Assembly (NCBI RefSeq): GCF_007671725.1
Contig: NZ_VCNM01000002.1
Location: forward strand, 496,001 to 560,000
DNA length: 64,000 nucleotides
Direction of reading: 5' to 3'
DNA from: Halorubrum depositum
GTDB taxonomy: Archaea > Halobacteriota > Halobacteria > Halobacteriales > Haloferacaceae
In this document: piece by piece, positions 43,282 to 52,541 of the stretch
How the letters are laid out: each line of letters begins with the position of its first letter
How positions within the stretch are numbered: position 1 is the stretch's first letter
Position numbers and translations under genes: made by a program
Notes under the pieces: generated by a model
The model's input: only the letters and a program-made list of their open reading frames with translations
Database searches by the model: none
What the model was told of the DNA's origin: nothing

Positions 43282-44217
43282 CTACTCCTCGTCGAGCTCG
43301 TCGACGATCTCGTCGGCGTCGACGTCGACGTCCTCGAGCGCGTCCTCGATGTCGCCCGCACCGGCGCCGCCCATGCCGCCCATCATGCCGCCGAGACCGC
43401 CCATGCCGCCGCCCTCGATGACCTCCTCGACCACGACGCGGTCGAGGTCGAGTCGGCCCATGAGGTCCTGCGCGATCTGCTGTTTCTGGAACATCCACTG
43501 CTGGTTCATCTGCATCGCCTGCGTGGCCGTCACGTAGAGGACGTCCTTCTCGACCTCCTCGGTCTCGACGACCTCCTCGCCGTCGTCGTCCTCGGTGACC
43601 GTCTCCTCCTCCTCGGTGACGGTCTCGATGCGGACCTCGGGCGCCTCCTGGAGGTACATCCCGAGCATGCCGGCGGCCTGCTGCTCGCGGTCGTCGATGA
43701 GCTCGAGGATCTCGTACTCGTACTCGAGGTCCTCGCCGGCCAGCGGGTGGTTGAAGTCGACGCGGGCGCGGCCGCCGATGATCGTCTCGAGGTAGCCCTG
43801 CTGGTTGTCGATCTGAACCTGCGCGCCGGGGTAGCGGCTGTCCTCGGGGATCTTGTCGGCCTTGACCGTCTCGACCTCGTCGGGGTCGTACGCGCCGAAG
43901 GCGTCCTCGGCGGGCACGTCGACGACGCCCTCGTCGCCGACCTCGGCGCCGACGAACGCCTCGTCGACGGCCGGGAACACGTGGCCGGCGCCGAGCGCGA
44001 TGACGCGCGGCTCGAACTCGTGGTCCTCGGTGTCGATCTCGGCCTCCTCGGCGGTCTCCTCGTCGGTGGTGTCGATGACCCGGCCGTCGTCGGCCGTTCG
44101 GATCGTGTACGCGACCCGCACGAAGTCGCCGTCCGCCAGTCCGGCGCTCTCGGTCTCGGCTTCGGTCTCGGCCTCGTCGGCGTCCTCGGCCGCGTCCGCT
44201 TGCTCCTGATCGCTCAT
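43282..44217 (-). CDS. FKBP-type peptidyl-prolyl isomerase (SlyD-like, long form)
   Basis: A 311-residue protein. After an acidic N-terminal tail (1-27) comes the FKBP domain with a flap insertion: GDFVRVAYTIRTADDGRVIDTT, IALGAGHVFPAVDEAFVGAEVGDEG and RVDFNHPLAGEDLEYEYEI. The C-terminal 110 residues form an extra domain with a Met/Gln-rich segment and a glycine/methionine-rich linker (GGGMGGLGGMMGGMGGAGAG), ending acidic. It catalyses proline isomerisation and chaperones nascent proteins; the archaeal long form is typical. Confidence 0.92.
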   Translation of the reverse strand: MSDQEQADAAEDADEAETEAETESAGLADGDFVRVAYTIRTADDGRVIDTTDEETAEEAEIDTEDHEFEPRVIALGAGHVFPAVDEAFVGAEVGDEGVVDVPAEDAFGAYDPDEVETVKADKIPEDSRYPGAQVQIDNQQGYLETIIGGRARVDFNHPLAGEDLEYEYEILELIDDREQQAAGMLGMYLQEAPEVRIETVTEEEETVTEDDDGEEVVETEEVEKDVLYVTATQAMQMNQQWMFQKQQIAQDLMGRLDLDRVVVEEVIEGGGMGGLGGMMGGMGGAGAGDIEDALEDVDVDADEIVDELDEE

Positions 44218-44332
44218 ACCCTGAACGTCACCTGTTACACCCTTAAGGAGCACGGTTCGGCGCGGCGAGAGCGGCGACGCACCGGAATCAGCGTCCCGCG
44301 GCGCTTAAGAACGCGCCCGGCGGAATCCGGGT

Positions 44333-44974
44333 ATGTTCGAGGTCGAGGTCAAGGTCCCGGCCGACGTCGACGCGGTCCGCGAGCGCCTGCGCGAGGTCGG
44401 CGCCGAGCGCGTCGACGCGCGTCGCCAGCGCGACGTCTACTACGACGCGCCGCACCGCGACTTCGCCGAGACGGACGAGGCGCTCCGGGTGCGCCGCGAG
44501 ACGCCGCTCCCGGACGGGATCGGTTCGGCCGGCGCGGCGGAGGGTTCCGGCGGCTCGGGCGGCACGGGGGAGTCGAGTGAATCGTCGGCCGTCACCGAGA
44601 CGACCAAGATCACGTATAAGGGACCGCTGCTCGACGAGGGGTCGAAGACCCGCGCGGAACACGAGACCGAGGTGGCCGACCCCGAGGCCGCGGCCGGCAT
44701 CCTCTCCGGGCTCGGCTTCGAGCCGGCGGCGACCGTCGTGAAGCTCCGTGAGTTCTGGGCGTACGACGGATTCACGGTGACGCTGGACGCGGTCGACGGG
44801 CTCGGCGAATTCGTCGAGATCGAGCGCGCCGTCGACGACGAGGCCGCGATCGAGTCGGTCAGGAGCGAGGCGCTCGACGCGCTCGACCGGATCGGCCTCG
44901 ACGGGGCGGAGCAGATCCGTACGTCGTACCTCGGGCTGTTGCTGGCGGACGAGGGTGCAGGCGACGACGAGTAG
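44333..44974 (+). CDS. cyaB: CYTH-domain protein (class IV adenylate cyclase/thiamine triphosphatase-like)
   Basis: A 213-residue tunnel-fold phosphohydrolase-type protein. The ExExK motif is EVEVK at residues 3-7. RRQRDVYYDAP, ALRVRRE, TKITYKGP, the KLREFW strand and a final EIERAV follow the CYTH order. A serine/glycine insertion (about 62-85) is unusual. Members bind triphosphates; conversion of ATP to cAMP is assumed only by family name, and triphosphatase activity is as likely. Confidence 0.88.
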   Translation: MFEVEVKVPADVDAVRERLREVGAERVDARRQRDVYYDAPHRDFAETDEALRVRRETPLPDGIGSAGAAEGSGGSGGTGESSESSAVTETTKITYKGPLLDEGSKTRAEHETEVADPEAAAGILSGLGFEPAATVVKLREFWAYDGFTVTLDAVDGLGEFVEIERAVDDEAAIESVRSEALDALDRIGLDGAEQIRTSYLGLLLADEGAGDDE

Positions 44975-44997
44975 CCGGCCTCGATTCCGAACCGAAC

Positions 44998-45471
44998 TCA
45001 GCGCTCGTCGCCGTCCGGCCGCTTCTTCGAGAGCGCGGTCCGATCGAACTCGCAGACGAGGACGTCGTCGCCCCCTTCGACCACTTTGAACGCCTCGACG
45101 TGCATCGTGACGACGCCGCGCTCCCCGTCGCTCGTCTCCCGCTTGTCGGTGACGGTCGACCGCGCGCGGATCGTGTCGCCGTGGAACACCGGGTTCGGAT
45201 GTTCGACGTTATCGTACGAGAGGTTCGCGACGATGGTCCCGTCCGTCGTCTCCGGGATCGACACGCCGACCGCGAGCGACAGGGTGTACAACCCGTTCAC
45301 GAGCCGCTCGCCGAACTGCGTCTCCGCGGCGAAGTCGGCGTCGAGGTGGAGCGGCTGCTGGTTCATCGTCATGTCGCAGAAGCGCTGGTTGTCGGCCTCG
45401 CTCACCGTCCGCCGCTTCGCATGTTCGATCGTCTCGCCGACCGCGAACTCCTCGTAGTAGCGTCCCGTCAT
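44998..45471 (-). CDS. MaoC-family hot-dog hydratase
   Basis: A 157-residue single hot-dog-fold (R)-specific enoyl-CoA hydratase-type protein. YYEEFAVGETIEHAKRRTVSEAD, then the catalytic region DMTMNQQPLHLDADFA with Asp and His, and NPVFHGDTIRARSTV. It stands divergent from the CitE-like gene, a pairing often seen in organisms handling branched dicarboxylic CoA esters; mesaconyl-CoA hydration is possible, but the other pathway genes are not in the window. Confidence 0.87.
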   Translation of the reverse strand: MTGRYYEEFAVGETIEHAKRRTVSEADNQRFCDMTMNQQPLHLDADFAAETQFGERLVNGLYTLSLAVGVSIPETTDGTIVANLSYDNVEHPNPVFHGDTIRARSTVTDKRETSDGERGVVTMHVEAFKVVEGGDDVLVCEFDRTALSKKRPDGDER

Positions 45472-45563
45472 GGCCCGACCGTCGCCCCCCCGCGTCAAAT
45501 CGGTACCGCTCCGGACGCCGATCCGGCCCGCGGTCGGGACGTCCCGGACGCGGCCGTCCCCGA

Positions 45564-45570
45564 TTTTTAT
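45564..45570 (+). promoter_or_regulatory. TATA box of the CitE-like gene
   Basis: TTTTTAT ends 24 bases before the ATG at 45595, the spacing of a leaderless haloarchaeal transcript. Confidence 0.55.
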
Positions 45571-45594
45571 GTCCGGCGACGGGGAGTCCCCGAC

Positions 45595-46488
45595 ATGGCC
45601 CGACGAAGCCTCCTGTTCTCCCCCGGCGACCGCCCGGAGCTCATGCGGAAGGCGCCGGCGACCGGCGCGGACGTGATCTGCTTCGACCTCGAGGACGCGG
45701 TCGCGCCCGGTCGGAAGGACGAGGCCCGCGCCGCCGTCCGCGGCGTGCTCGCCGACCCCGACTTCGACCCCGACGCCGAGGTGTGCGTCCGGCTCACGGT
45801 CGCGGACTCCGCCGCCGACCTCGACGCGCTGGTCGGGGAAGACGCGCGGGGCGCGTCCGCGGCCGACGACGGCGCGGAGCGCTCGCTCCGGCTCGACGCG
45901 GTCATGCTCCCGAAGGTCGAGGACGCCGACCGCGTTGCGGACGCGGCCGCGCTGTGCGCCGACCGGGGACTCGACCTCGCGGTGTTCGCGCTCGTCGAGA
46001 CGGCGGGCGGCGTGCTCGCCGCCGAGGGGATCGCCGACGCGGCCGCGACGGAGGCCCTCGTCTTCGGCGCCGAGGACCTCGCGGCCGACCTGGGCGCGAC
46101 GCGCACCGACGAGGGGACCGAAGTGCTGTACGCCCGCGAACACGCCGTCCTCGCGGCGAGCGCCGCCGACGTCGACGCGCTCGACACGGTGTACACCGAC
46201 TACTCCGACGCCGAGGGGCTCCGCGAGGAGACGGCGTTCGCGCGCACGCTCGGCTACGACGGGAAGCTCGCGATCCACCCGTCGCAGGTCGACCCGATCA
46301 ACGAGGCGTTCACGCCCGACCCGGACGAGATCGAGTGGGCGTCGCGGGTCCTCGACGCCCGCGACGAGGCCGACCGCGAGGGGCGCGGCGTCTTCGGCGT
46401 CGACGGCGAGATGATCGACGCCCCGCTGATCGCGCGGGCGGAGCGGATCGTCGAGCGGGCCGCGGCCGCCGGACTCGACCCGCGATAG
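45595..46488 (+). CDS. CitE-like acyl-CoA lyase (HpcH/HpaI family)
   Basis: A 297-residue TIM-barrel lyase. RRSLLFSPGDRPELMRKA opens the fold. FDLEDAVAPGRKDEAR, VMLPKVEDADRV, ALVETAGGVLAAEGIA and FGAEDLAADLGA carry the substrate and Mg ligands (Arg, Glu, Asp), and KLAIHPSQVDPINEAF closes it. Substrates for this group include citramalyl-, malyl- and beta-methylmalyl-CoA. Glutamate dehydrogenase follows 63 bases downstream. TATA box placement fixes the start. Confidence 0.9.
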   Translation: MARRSLLFSPGDRPELMRKAPATGADVICFDLEDAVAPGRKDEARAAVRGVLADPDFDPDAEVCVRLTVADSAADLDALVGEDARGASAADDGAERSLRLDAVMLPKVEDADRVADAAALCADRGLDLAVFALVETAGGVLAAEGIADAAATEALVFGAEDLAADLGATRTDEGTEVLYAREHAVLAASAADVDALDTVYTDYSDAEGLREETAFARTLGYDGKLAIHPSQVDPINEAFTPDPDEIEWASRVLDARDEADREGRGVFGVDGEMIDAPLIARAERIVERAAAAGLDPR

Positions 46489-46551
46489 CGACGGCCGCTC
46501 CCGCGCTGATCGTCCGTCACAATTAACCGGGGTCCCGCAGGACGTTCCACC

Positions 46552-47805
46552 ATGTCCGATCAGGCGAACCCGTTCGAAAGTCTGCAGGAACAGGTCGACG
46601 ACGCCGCGGCGCACCTCGACGCCCCGACGGGCGTTCTCACCCGGCTGAAGAATCCCGAGCGGCTGCTGGAGACGAACCTGACGTTCGAGCTCGACGACGG
46701 CTCGCTGGAGACGGTCCGCGCGTACCGGTCGCAGTTCAACGGCGACCGCGGGCCGTACAAGGGGGGAATCCGGTATCACCCGGGCGTCACCCGCGACGAG
46801 GTGAAGGCGCTGTCGGGCTGGATGGCGTACAAGTGCGCCGTCGTCGACGTGCCCTACGGCGGCGGGAAGGGCGGGATCGCGATCGACCCCGCCGACTACT
46901 CCGAGAGCGAGCTGGAGCGACTGACGCGCGCGTTCGCGACGGAGCTCCGGCCGCTCATCGGCGAGGACCGCGACATCCCGGCGCCGGACGTCAACACCGG
47001 CCAGCGGGAGATGAACTGGATCAAAGACACCTACGAGACGCTGGAGAACACGACCGCCCCCGGCGTCATCACCGGGAAGGCGCTCGACTCCGGCGGCAGC
47101 GAGGGGCGCGTCGAGGCGACCGGTCGCTCCGTCGCGCTCGCCGCGCGCGAGACGTTCGACTGGCTCGACCGCGACGTCGCGGACGCGACGGTCGCGGTGC
47201 AGGGGTACGGCAACGCCGGCTCGATCGCGGCCGCGCTCCTCGACGACCTCGGCGCCGACGTGGTGGCCGTCTCCGACTCGTCTGGCGGAATCCACGACCC
47301 CGCCGGGTTCGACCCGCGGGCGGTGAAAGACCACAAGGCCGAGACGGGCGCCGTCTCCGGTTACGGCGACGCCGCGTCAATAACGAACGAGGAGCTGTTG
47401 ACGCTCGACGTCGACCTGCTCGTGCCTGCGGCGCTGGAGAACGCGATCGACGGCGACCTCGCCGCCGACGTCGCGGCCGACGTGATCGTCGAGGCCGCGA
47501 ACGGACCGCTCACGCCCGACGCCGACGACGTCCTCGCCGGGAAGGACGTCCACGTCGTCCCCGACATCTTCGCCAACGCGGGGGGCGTCACCGTCTCGTA
47601 CTTCGAGTGGGTCCAGAACCGACAGCGGTTCAGCTGGACGGAGTCGCGGGTCAACGAGGAGCTCGAACGCGTGATCACGGAGGCGTTCGACGGGATCGTC
47701 GAGGCGTACGAGGAGCGCGGCGTCCGCGACCTCCGCACCGCGGCCTACGTCGTCGCAATCGGCCGGATCGTGAACGCCTACGATCAGGCCGGCAGCTGGC
47801 CGTAA
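46552..47805 (+). CDS. gdhA: Glutamate dehydrogenase
   Basis: A 417-residue hexameric-type enzyme interconverting glutamate and 2-oxoglutarate. The substrate domain has [35 protein letters not shown] with the catalytic Lys, and PAPDVNTG. The coenzyme domain carries [11 protein letters not shown]. The C-terminal [21 protein letters not shown] is characteristic. Coenzyme preference is not clear from the loop. A single-gene unit. Confidence 0.96.
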   Translation: MSDQANPFESLQEQVDDAAAHLDAPTGVLTRLKNPERLLETNLTFELDDGSLETVRAYRSQFNGDRGPYKGGIRYHPGVTRDEVKALSGWMAYKCAVVDVPYGGGKGGIAIDPADYSESELERLTRAFATELRPLIGEDRDIPAPDVNTGQREMNWIKDTYETLENTTAPGVITGKALDSGGSEGRVEATGRSVALAARETFDWLDRDVADATVAVQGYGNAGSIAAALLDDLGADVVAVSDSSGGIHDPAGFDPRAVKDHKAETGAVSGYGDAASITNEELLTLDVDLLVPAALENAIDGDLAADVAADVIVEAANGPLTPDADDVLAGKDVHVVPDIFANAGGVTVSYFEWVQNRQRFSWTESRVNEELERVITEAFDGIVEAYEERGVRDLRTAAYVVAIGRIVNAYDQAGSWP

Positions 47806-47838
47806 CGGTTCGGTTTCCCGACTCTTCGACCCGCTCGG

Positions 47839-48555
47839 TCACTCCAGCCGCGCGTCCCGAATCTCGACGTGACCGCGGTCGCCCTCCCACACCGCGTCGT
47901 ACTCGAACGCGATCCGGCGGTCCATATGCGGGCCGTCGACGACGTACGTCTCGAACTCGCCGCCCTCGCCGAGCGGGTGAACTCCGTACTCCTCGCGGAG
48001 GTCGAGCAGCTCCGCGAGCGCGTCGGCGTCGTACCGCCGTCCGAGCCACGACTCGTCGAGCCCGTAGGCCGCGACCTGCACGATCCGGATCTCGAAGCCG
48101 GCGTCGAACATCGCCTCCGCGAGCGCGACCGGGTCCTCGCCCCACAGCGGGGCGAAGAGGTCGATCTCGAGGCGATCGCACATCCCCCGAATGCGGCTGG
48201 TCTGGTACTCGCTCTCGACGGCGCCGGCGGTGACGCCCGCGAGGTCGACGTCGTCGCCCGCGGCGATCTCACGGAGCGCCGCCTCCATCGGTTCCAGCTC
48301 GGCGTCGCCCTGCGCGCCCGCGTCGTCGACGTCGTCCGCCCCGAAGTCGTCCGGCGACACCTCGACGAGGTCGATCCCGACGCTCTCGGCCGCGAGCCCG
48401 GCGAGCTCCGTCGCCGGCGTGTGATACATGTAGGAGTCGCCCGCGGGGTGGACGGTCAGGAGCCGCGAGACGTCGAGGTCCTCCTCCAGAGCGCGGTACA
48501 GCGCCCACGAGGAGTCCTTCCCACCCGAAAAGAGGCTCACCCAGTCGTCGGTCAT
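47839..48555 (-). CDS. dph6: Diphthine-ammonia ligase (Dph6-type ATP pyrophosphatase)
   Basis: A 238-residue N-type ATP pyrophosphatase with the PP-loop SGGKDSSWALY near the N-terminus. Later are GVTAGAVESEYQTSRIRGMCDRL, LFAPLWGEDP, the GLDESWLGR segment and GEGGEFETYVVDGP, all typical of the Dph6 family. It amidates diphthine on elongation factor 2, the last step of the pathway begun by Dph2 (39067-40110). Confidence 0.93.
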   Translation of the reverse strand: MTDDWVSLFSGGKDSSWALYRALEEDLDVSRLLTVHPAGDSYMYHTPATELAGLAAESVGIDLVEVSPDDFGADDVDDAGAQGDAELEPMEAALREIAAGDDVDLAGVTAGAVESEYQTSRIRGMCDRLEIDLFAPLWGEDPVALAEAMFDAGFEIRIVQVAAYGLDESWLGRRYDADALAELLDLREEYGVHPLGEGGEFETYVVDGPHMDRRIAFEYDAVWEGDRGHVEIRDARLE

Positions 48556-48689
48556 TGGCGGGGGAACGCTCGGAACGCCTAAAGCGTCGGCGGTCCGGGG
48601 TGCCGAAAGGTCGGCGGTCCGGAGCGCGGTCGCTCGACGCGTGTAGCGTGCGTGAGAACGGCCGTCCGCCGGACGACCGAGAGCCGGAT

Positions 48690-49259
48690 TCAGTCCGAGA
48701 TGAACTCGTTGTCGCGCCAGTTGACGCCGCCGTCGCCGTCGCCGGCGCCCTGCGGGCTCTCGACGACCTCGATGCTCGCGGGGCGCGGCTCACCCTCGAC
48801 GATCCGCGTCGCTTCGAGCTCGTCGTCCTCCTCCGTGATCGCGGTCAGCGTCCCCTTCTCAGAGAGCTGCGCCAGCTCCCGGAGCACGAGGAACATGGGG
48901 TACTGGAGCGCGGAGTTCTGGAGGACGGTCTCGCGGTCGCCCTTGAAGCAGGCGAACTCGACGAGCTCGGAGGGGATCTCCTCCTCCTCGTCGTCCATCC
49001 ACTGCGGGCCGCCGGCGCGGGGCGGCTCCTCCTCCCAGACGCGCGTCTCCGTGACGGACGCCTTCAGCTGGGCGGTCGGGGTGTACTTGCTGATCGACTC
49101 GTCGTCGGACAGGGCCTTGATGATGAGGGTGTTGTTTCGACGCGTGATGTCGATGTCGTCGATCTCCGGCGGGAGGTCGGGGTCTTCTTCGAAGTACGTC
49201 TCCACGTCTTCGAGTGGCAGTTCGAGCGTCGAATGAAGTCTGAACACGCGGCCTGTCAT
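48690..49259 (-). CDS. Conserved haloarchaeal protein
   Basis: A 189-residue acidic soluble protein, MTGRVFRLHSTLELPLEDVETYFEEDP..., with alternating strands (DIDITRRNNTLIIKALSDDESISKY), an acidic linker (WMDDEEEEIPSELVEF) and a helical part (QYPMFLVLRELAQLSEKGTLTAI). The last segment looks like a dimerising or wHTH-like helix pair. I do not recognise a characterised family. The 149-base gap after it, up to 49408, contains an AT-rich promoter-like GGTTTATATGG at about 49341-49351. Confidence 0.75.
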   Translation of the reverse strand: MTGRVFRLHSTLELPLEDVETYFEEDPDLPPEIDDIDITRRNNTLIIKALSDDESISKYTPTAQLKASVTETRVWEEEPPRAGGPQWMDDEEEEIPSELVEFACFKGDRETVLQNSALQYPMFLVLRELAQLSEKGTLTAITEEDDELEATRIVEGEPRPASIEVVESPQGAGDGDGGVNWRDNEFISD

Positions 49260-49408
49260 TGTTGGTTGGGTGAGATGGGTCGAGACGGTCGGCACGGCGG
49301 CAGCGGCAACGGCTCCTCCTACCCGCACCTAGGCACCGTAGGTTTATATGGCCTACCCTTCGATCGTTCAGGATCGGGCCTCGCTGCGGCCGACGGGGAA
49401 CGGGCGGC

Positions 49409-49753
49409 TCACTCGGCGCCGAGCTCGGCGGCCAGCTCGCCGCGCTCCTCCAGCTCCGCGAGCACGTCGCTGCCGCCGATGAACTCGCCGTCGACGAACG
49501 TCTGCGGGATCGTCTCCCACCCGCTCTCGGCCTCCAGCGCCTCGCGGTAGTGAGGCAGCGCGGGCAGCACGTCGACGGTCTCGAACTCCTCGACGTGCTG
49601 GCCGATGAGCTCGACCGCGCGCTTCGAGTAGCCGCACTGGGGCATCAGCCGGTTCCCCTTCATGAACAGGACCACGTCGTTCTCGGCGATCGTCTCCTGG
49701 ACGCGCGCTTCGATCTCGTCGGGGTCCGCCTCGGACTCGGGCTGGAACGTCAT
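49409..49753 (-). CDS. Monothiol glutaredoxin-family protein
   Basis: A 114-residue thioredoxin-fold protein with monothiol motif CGYS (Cys40) in NRLMPQCGYSKRAVEL, the TIPQTFVDGEFIGGSDVL strand-turn and helical end. Monothiol glutaredoxins carry iron-sulfur clusters or act in redox exchange; haloarchaea use gamma-glutamylcysteine rather than glutathione, so the partner thiol may differ. Followed downstream on the same strand by no obvious partner. Confidence 0.92.
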   Translation of the reverse strand: MTFQPESEADPDEIEARVQETIAENDVVLFMKGNRLMPQCGYSKRAVELIGQHVEEFETVDVLPALPHYREALEAESGWETIPQTFVDGEFIGGSDVLAELEERGELAAELGAE

Positions 49754-49850
49754 GGGCGTCGGTACGCGCCGCCGCGGCAAATGGGTTCCGCACGGGAGCG
49801 AGGCGTTCCGCGAGACGACGCTCCGGCGACCCCGTCCGCGTCGCGGTCGC

Positions 49851-50486
49851 TTACTCGTCGCGGTCGACGCGGACGACGTCCACGAGCGAGTACACCGGAA
49901 CGCCGTCGATCTCGTCGTACCCTCGCTTGTCGACGAGCACGACGCAGGCGACGGGCTCGCCGCCCTGATCGCGGATCGCGTTGATCGACTCCCGCATCGT
50001 CGTCCCCGAGGTGATGATGTCGTCCACGACGTAGCAGTCGCGGTCGCGGATCCCGGCGAAGTTCCGGGAGAAGCCGCCGCCCTGCTCGTCGATGTCGCCC
50101 TCCTCCCACTGGTGTTTCGCGGGGGCGTACGTGCCGAGGTCGGTGTCGAGGCGGCTCGCGACCGCGGTCGCGAGCGGCGCGCCGGCCTTCTCGATCCCCA
50201 CCGTCAGGTCGACCTCGTCGCCCTCCTTCGCGAGGAGGTCGGCCATCGCGCTCGCGGCGTACCGGAGCCGCGTCGAGTCGCGCCCCAGCGCCGACCAGTC
50301 GACGTGGATGTCGGCCGTCGTCCCGGCGGCCGCAGGCTCGGCCGCGGCGTTGCCTCCGCCGCCGCGTTCGACGAGCCAGCTCGCGGTCTCTCTGGAGACG
50401 TTCAGCTCGTCGGCGATCTCTCCCTTCGAGAGACCGTGGTCCGCGAGCTCGGCCGCGCTGTCTATCAGGTCGTCAACGTTCTTCAT
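49851..50486 (-). CDS. gfcR: Transcription regulator GfcR (HTH-phosphoribosyltransferase)
   Basis: A 211-residue fusion. Residues about 5-42 form a helix-turn-helix (LADHGLSKGEIADELNVSRETASWLV), and the rest is a PyrE-like phosphoribosyltransferase domain with the PRPP loop VVDDIITSGTT (153-163). In Haloferax GfcR activates genes of the semi-phosphorylative Entner-Doudoroff pathway and lower glycolysis. The start overlaps the end of the glucose dehydrogenase gene by 14 bases, linking enzyme and regulator translation. Confidence 0.93.
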   Translation of the reverse strand: MKNVDDLIDSAAELADHGLSKGEIADELNVSRETASWLVERGGGGNAAAEPAAAGTTADIHVDWSALGRDSTRLRYAASAMADLLAKEGDEVDLTVGIEKAGAPLATAVASRLDTDLGTYAPAKHQWEEGDIDEQGGGFSRNFAGIRDRDCYVVDDIITSGTTMRESINAIRDQGGEPVACVVLVDKRGYDEIDGVPVYSLVDVVRVDRDE

Positions 50487-51543
50487 ATGACCCGAATTCG
50501 ACCGCCGTTTTAATAGTCGTGTCGTCATCCGCGAACGCGGCCTCGAACTCGTCGAGCCCGTAGACGCCGGTGACCAGATCGTCGAGGAACCCGTCGGAGA
50601 ACCGCGACAGCGAGGCGACGGCGGCCTCGAAGTGCTCGTAGCCGGAGTTGACGCTCCCGACGAGCGCCTTGTTGTGGAGGACGAACTCGCGGTGGAGCCG
50701 TCCGCCGTCGATCTCGAACTCCCAGTCGCCCGGCACGCCCAGTAGCGCGCCCACCCCGTTGGGCGCGAGCGCCTCGATGGTCTCGAAGGCGTGGGGCGCG
50801 TAGCCGGTCGCCTCGAAGACGAAGTCCATCGGCTCGTGCGCCTCCGGCACCGACGGCACGGGCGTATCGTTGGAGTTGACGTACGTCGCGCCGAGCGACT
50901 CGATGATATCGATCGTCGGATCCGGTCGCTCGCGGCGACCCAGACAGTAGAGCCGGTCGAAGTCGGCGTCGAGCGCCGCCACCGTGAGCAGCCCGAGCGA
51001 GCCGTTGCCCAGGATCAGCGCGGACTCCGGCTCCCAGTGGAACGCCGACCGGCTGGCGTACGCGTGCTCGATCGCCTTCTCCGCGATCGAGATCGGCTCG
51101 ACGAGGAACCCCCACTCGGCGAGCGCGGGCGGAATCTCGACGAGGAACTCCGCGGGGCTGGTGAAGTACTCGGCCATGAACCCGTGCGCGCCGACGATGC
51201 CGCGCTCGTGGTAGCGGCCCTCCGGTGCCATGTCGGGCTCGCCGCGCGCGAAGTACTCGTTCGCACCGTTGGGCGGGCGTCGCACCGTCGGCACGACCAC
51301 GTCACCGGCCTCGAACGGCGTGTCGTTCGGGTCCTCGACCACGCCGACCGCCTCGTGACCCAACACGAGGTGGTCCTCGCCCTCGGGCGCGCCCCCGTGC
51401 CCGCCGGCGATCACCTCGTGGTCCGTCCCGTCCACGCCGACCCGGAGGGTCCGGACGAGCGCCTCGCCGGGCGCCGGCTCCGGTCGCGGCTTCTCCGTCA
51501 CGACCGGTTCGTCGGCCCCCTCGTACACGGCTATCGCGTTCAT
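50473..51543 (-). CDS. gdh: Glucose 1-dehydrogenase (zinc MDR family)
   Basis: A 356-residue medium-chain dehydrogenase oxidising glucose to gluconolactone, the first step of the semi-phosphorylative Entner-Doudoroff route. Asp38 (GVDGTDHE) and His63-Glu64 (GHEAVG) match the zinc-site residues of Haloferax glucose dehydrogenase, with Glu and Asp in the second half. The Rossmann motif is ILGNGSLGLL. Gene overlaps gfcR by 14 bases, an order also known from Haloferax. Promoter described at 51574-51597. Confidence 0.95.
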   Translation of the reverse strand: MNAIAVYEGADEPVVTEKPRPEPAPGEALVRTLRVGVDGTDHEVIAGGHGGAPEGEDHLVLGHEAVGVVEDPNDTPFEAGDVVVPTVRRPPNGANEYFARGEPDMAPEGRYHERGIVGAHGFMAEYFTSPAEFLVEIPPALAEWGFLVEPISIAEKAIEHAYASRSAFHWEPESALILGNGSLGLLTVAALDADFDRLYCLGRRERPDPTIDIIESLGATYVNSNDTPVPSVPEAHEPMDFVFEATGYAPHAFETIEALAPNGVGALLGVPGDWEFEIDGGRLHREFVLHNKALVGSVNSGYEHFEAAVASLSRFSDGFLDDLVTGVYGLDEFEAAFADDDTTIKTAVEFGSYEER

Positions 51544-51573
51544 ACGCGAACCGACGTGGTCAGCCACCAAAAG

Positions 51574-51597
51574 ATTTCTTTTATTGTGAGTAAAGAA
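51574..51597 (-). promoter_or_regulatory. Promoter and dyad upstream of glucose dehydrogenase
   Basis: An AT-rich island in GC-rich DNA contains the dyad TTCTTT (51576-51581) and AAAGAA (51592-51597) separated by 10 bases. On the minus strand AATAAAAGAAATC overlaps it and serves as a TATA candidate about 35 bases before the ATG. A repressor or GfcR site here is plausible but unproven. Confidence 0.5.
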
Positions 51598-51649
51598 TGT
51601 CACCTATCTGACCGCGGGTTTTTCCTCGCCGTCGCTCGGAGGGTGGGTC

Positions 51650-52468
51650 GTGTGTACTCTCGCCCTCGCGTGGCGCGCGTTCGCCGACGCGCCGATCGCG
51701 CTCGCGGCCAACCGCGACGAGGCCCTCGACAGGCCGTCCGAACCGCCGACTGTGCGAGACCCCGCCGGCGACGACGGCGTCAGGTACGTCGCCCCGCGCG
51801 ACGCCGAGGCCGGCGGGACGTGGATCGGGTTCTCGGAGTCCGGCGTCGCCGTCGCGGTCACCAACCGCTGGCTCGACGCCGACCGCGACGGGGACCGTTC
51901 TAGGGGGCTCCTCGTGCGGGACTGCCTGGAGACCGACTCCGCCGAGACCGCGGTCCGCGCGGTCGAGCGCGAGCTCGAAAAACGGTCGTACGACGGATTC
52001 AACCTCGTGATCGCGGACGACGCCGCCGCGTTCCTCCTCTCGTACGACGGCGGGCTCGCGGTCACGCGGCTCGACCCCGGCGTCCACGTCGTCGGCAACG
52101 TCGGCGGCGTCGTCAACGGCGTCGAGCGGTTCGCGGTGCCGGAGCGCCGCCGAGAGTTCGCCGAGGAGCGCGCAGACAGCGCCCGTCGGGTCGCGGCCGA
52201 ACTGGTCCCCGAACCCGGGGAGACGGGCGAGGCGTGGCTCGACCGCGCGAGTTACGTCCTCGCCGACCACGAGTACGGCGCCTGCCTCCACGGTGACGGG
52301 TTCGGGACTCGGTCGTTCACCCGGGTTCGGACGAGCGACGACCCGACCGAGTCGCCCGAGTTCGCCTACGCCGACGGTCCCCCCTGCGAGACGCCCGCGG
52401 AGCCGGTGTCGCTGCCGACGGGGTTCGGACGGGGGCGAACGGACGGGAAGGGCGGCGACGCCCGGTGA
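51650..52468 (+). CDS. NRDE/TANGO2-family protein
   Basis: A 272-residue protein with GTG start, MCTLALAWRAFADAPIALAANRDEALDRP. Cys2 is the potential N-terminal nucleophile after Met removal, and ANRDE is the family signature. GGTWIGFSESGVAVAVTNR and GFNLVIADDAAAFLLSY follow. TANGO2 relatives are linked to heme and lipid handling; function in archaea is unknown. Divergent from glucose dehydrogenase, sharing its promoter region. Confidence 0.92.
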   Translation: MCTLALAWRAFADAPIALAANRDEALDRPSEPPTVRDPAGDDGVRYVAPRDAEAGGTWIGFSESGVAVAVTNRWLDADRDGDRSRGLLVRDCLETDSAETAVRAVERELEKRSYDGFNLVIADDAAAFLLSYDGGLAVTRLDPGVHVVGNVGGVVNGVERFAVPERRREFAEERADSARRVAAELVPEPGETGEAWLDRASYVLADHEYGACLHGDGFGTRSFTRVRTSDDPTESPEFAYADGPPCETPAEPVSLPTGFGRGRTDGKGGDAR

Positions 52469-52541
52469 GCCCGTCGCGTCCGGAGGAGCCGCGACGGGAC
52501 GGAAAGCCAGTTTTAAGCGAGTCGCGGGCGCGTGTTGGAGC

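Noticed and set aside
44998-47805. Methylaspartate cycle gene cluster (MaoC, CitE-like, glutamate dehydrogenase)
   Set aside because: The three genes fit the pathway loosely, but glutamate mutase, methylaspartate ammonia-lyase and the CoA transferase are not in the window and the genes are not one operon.
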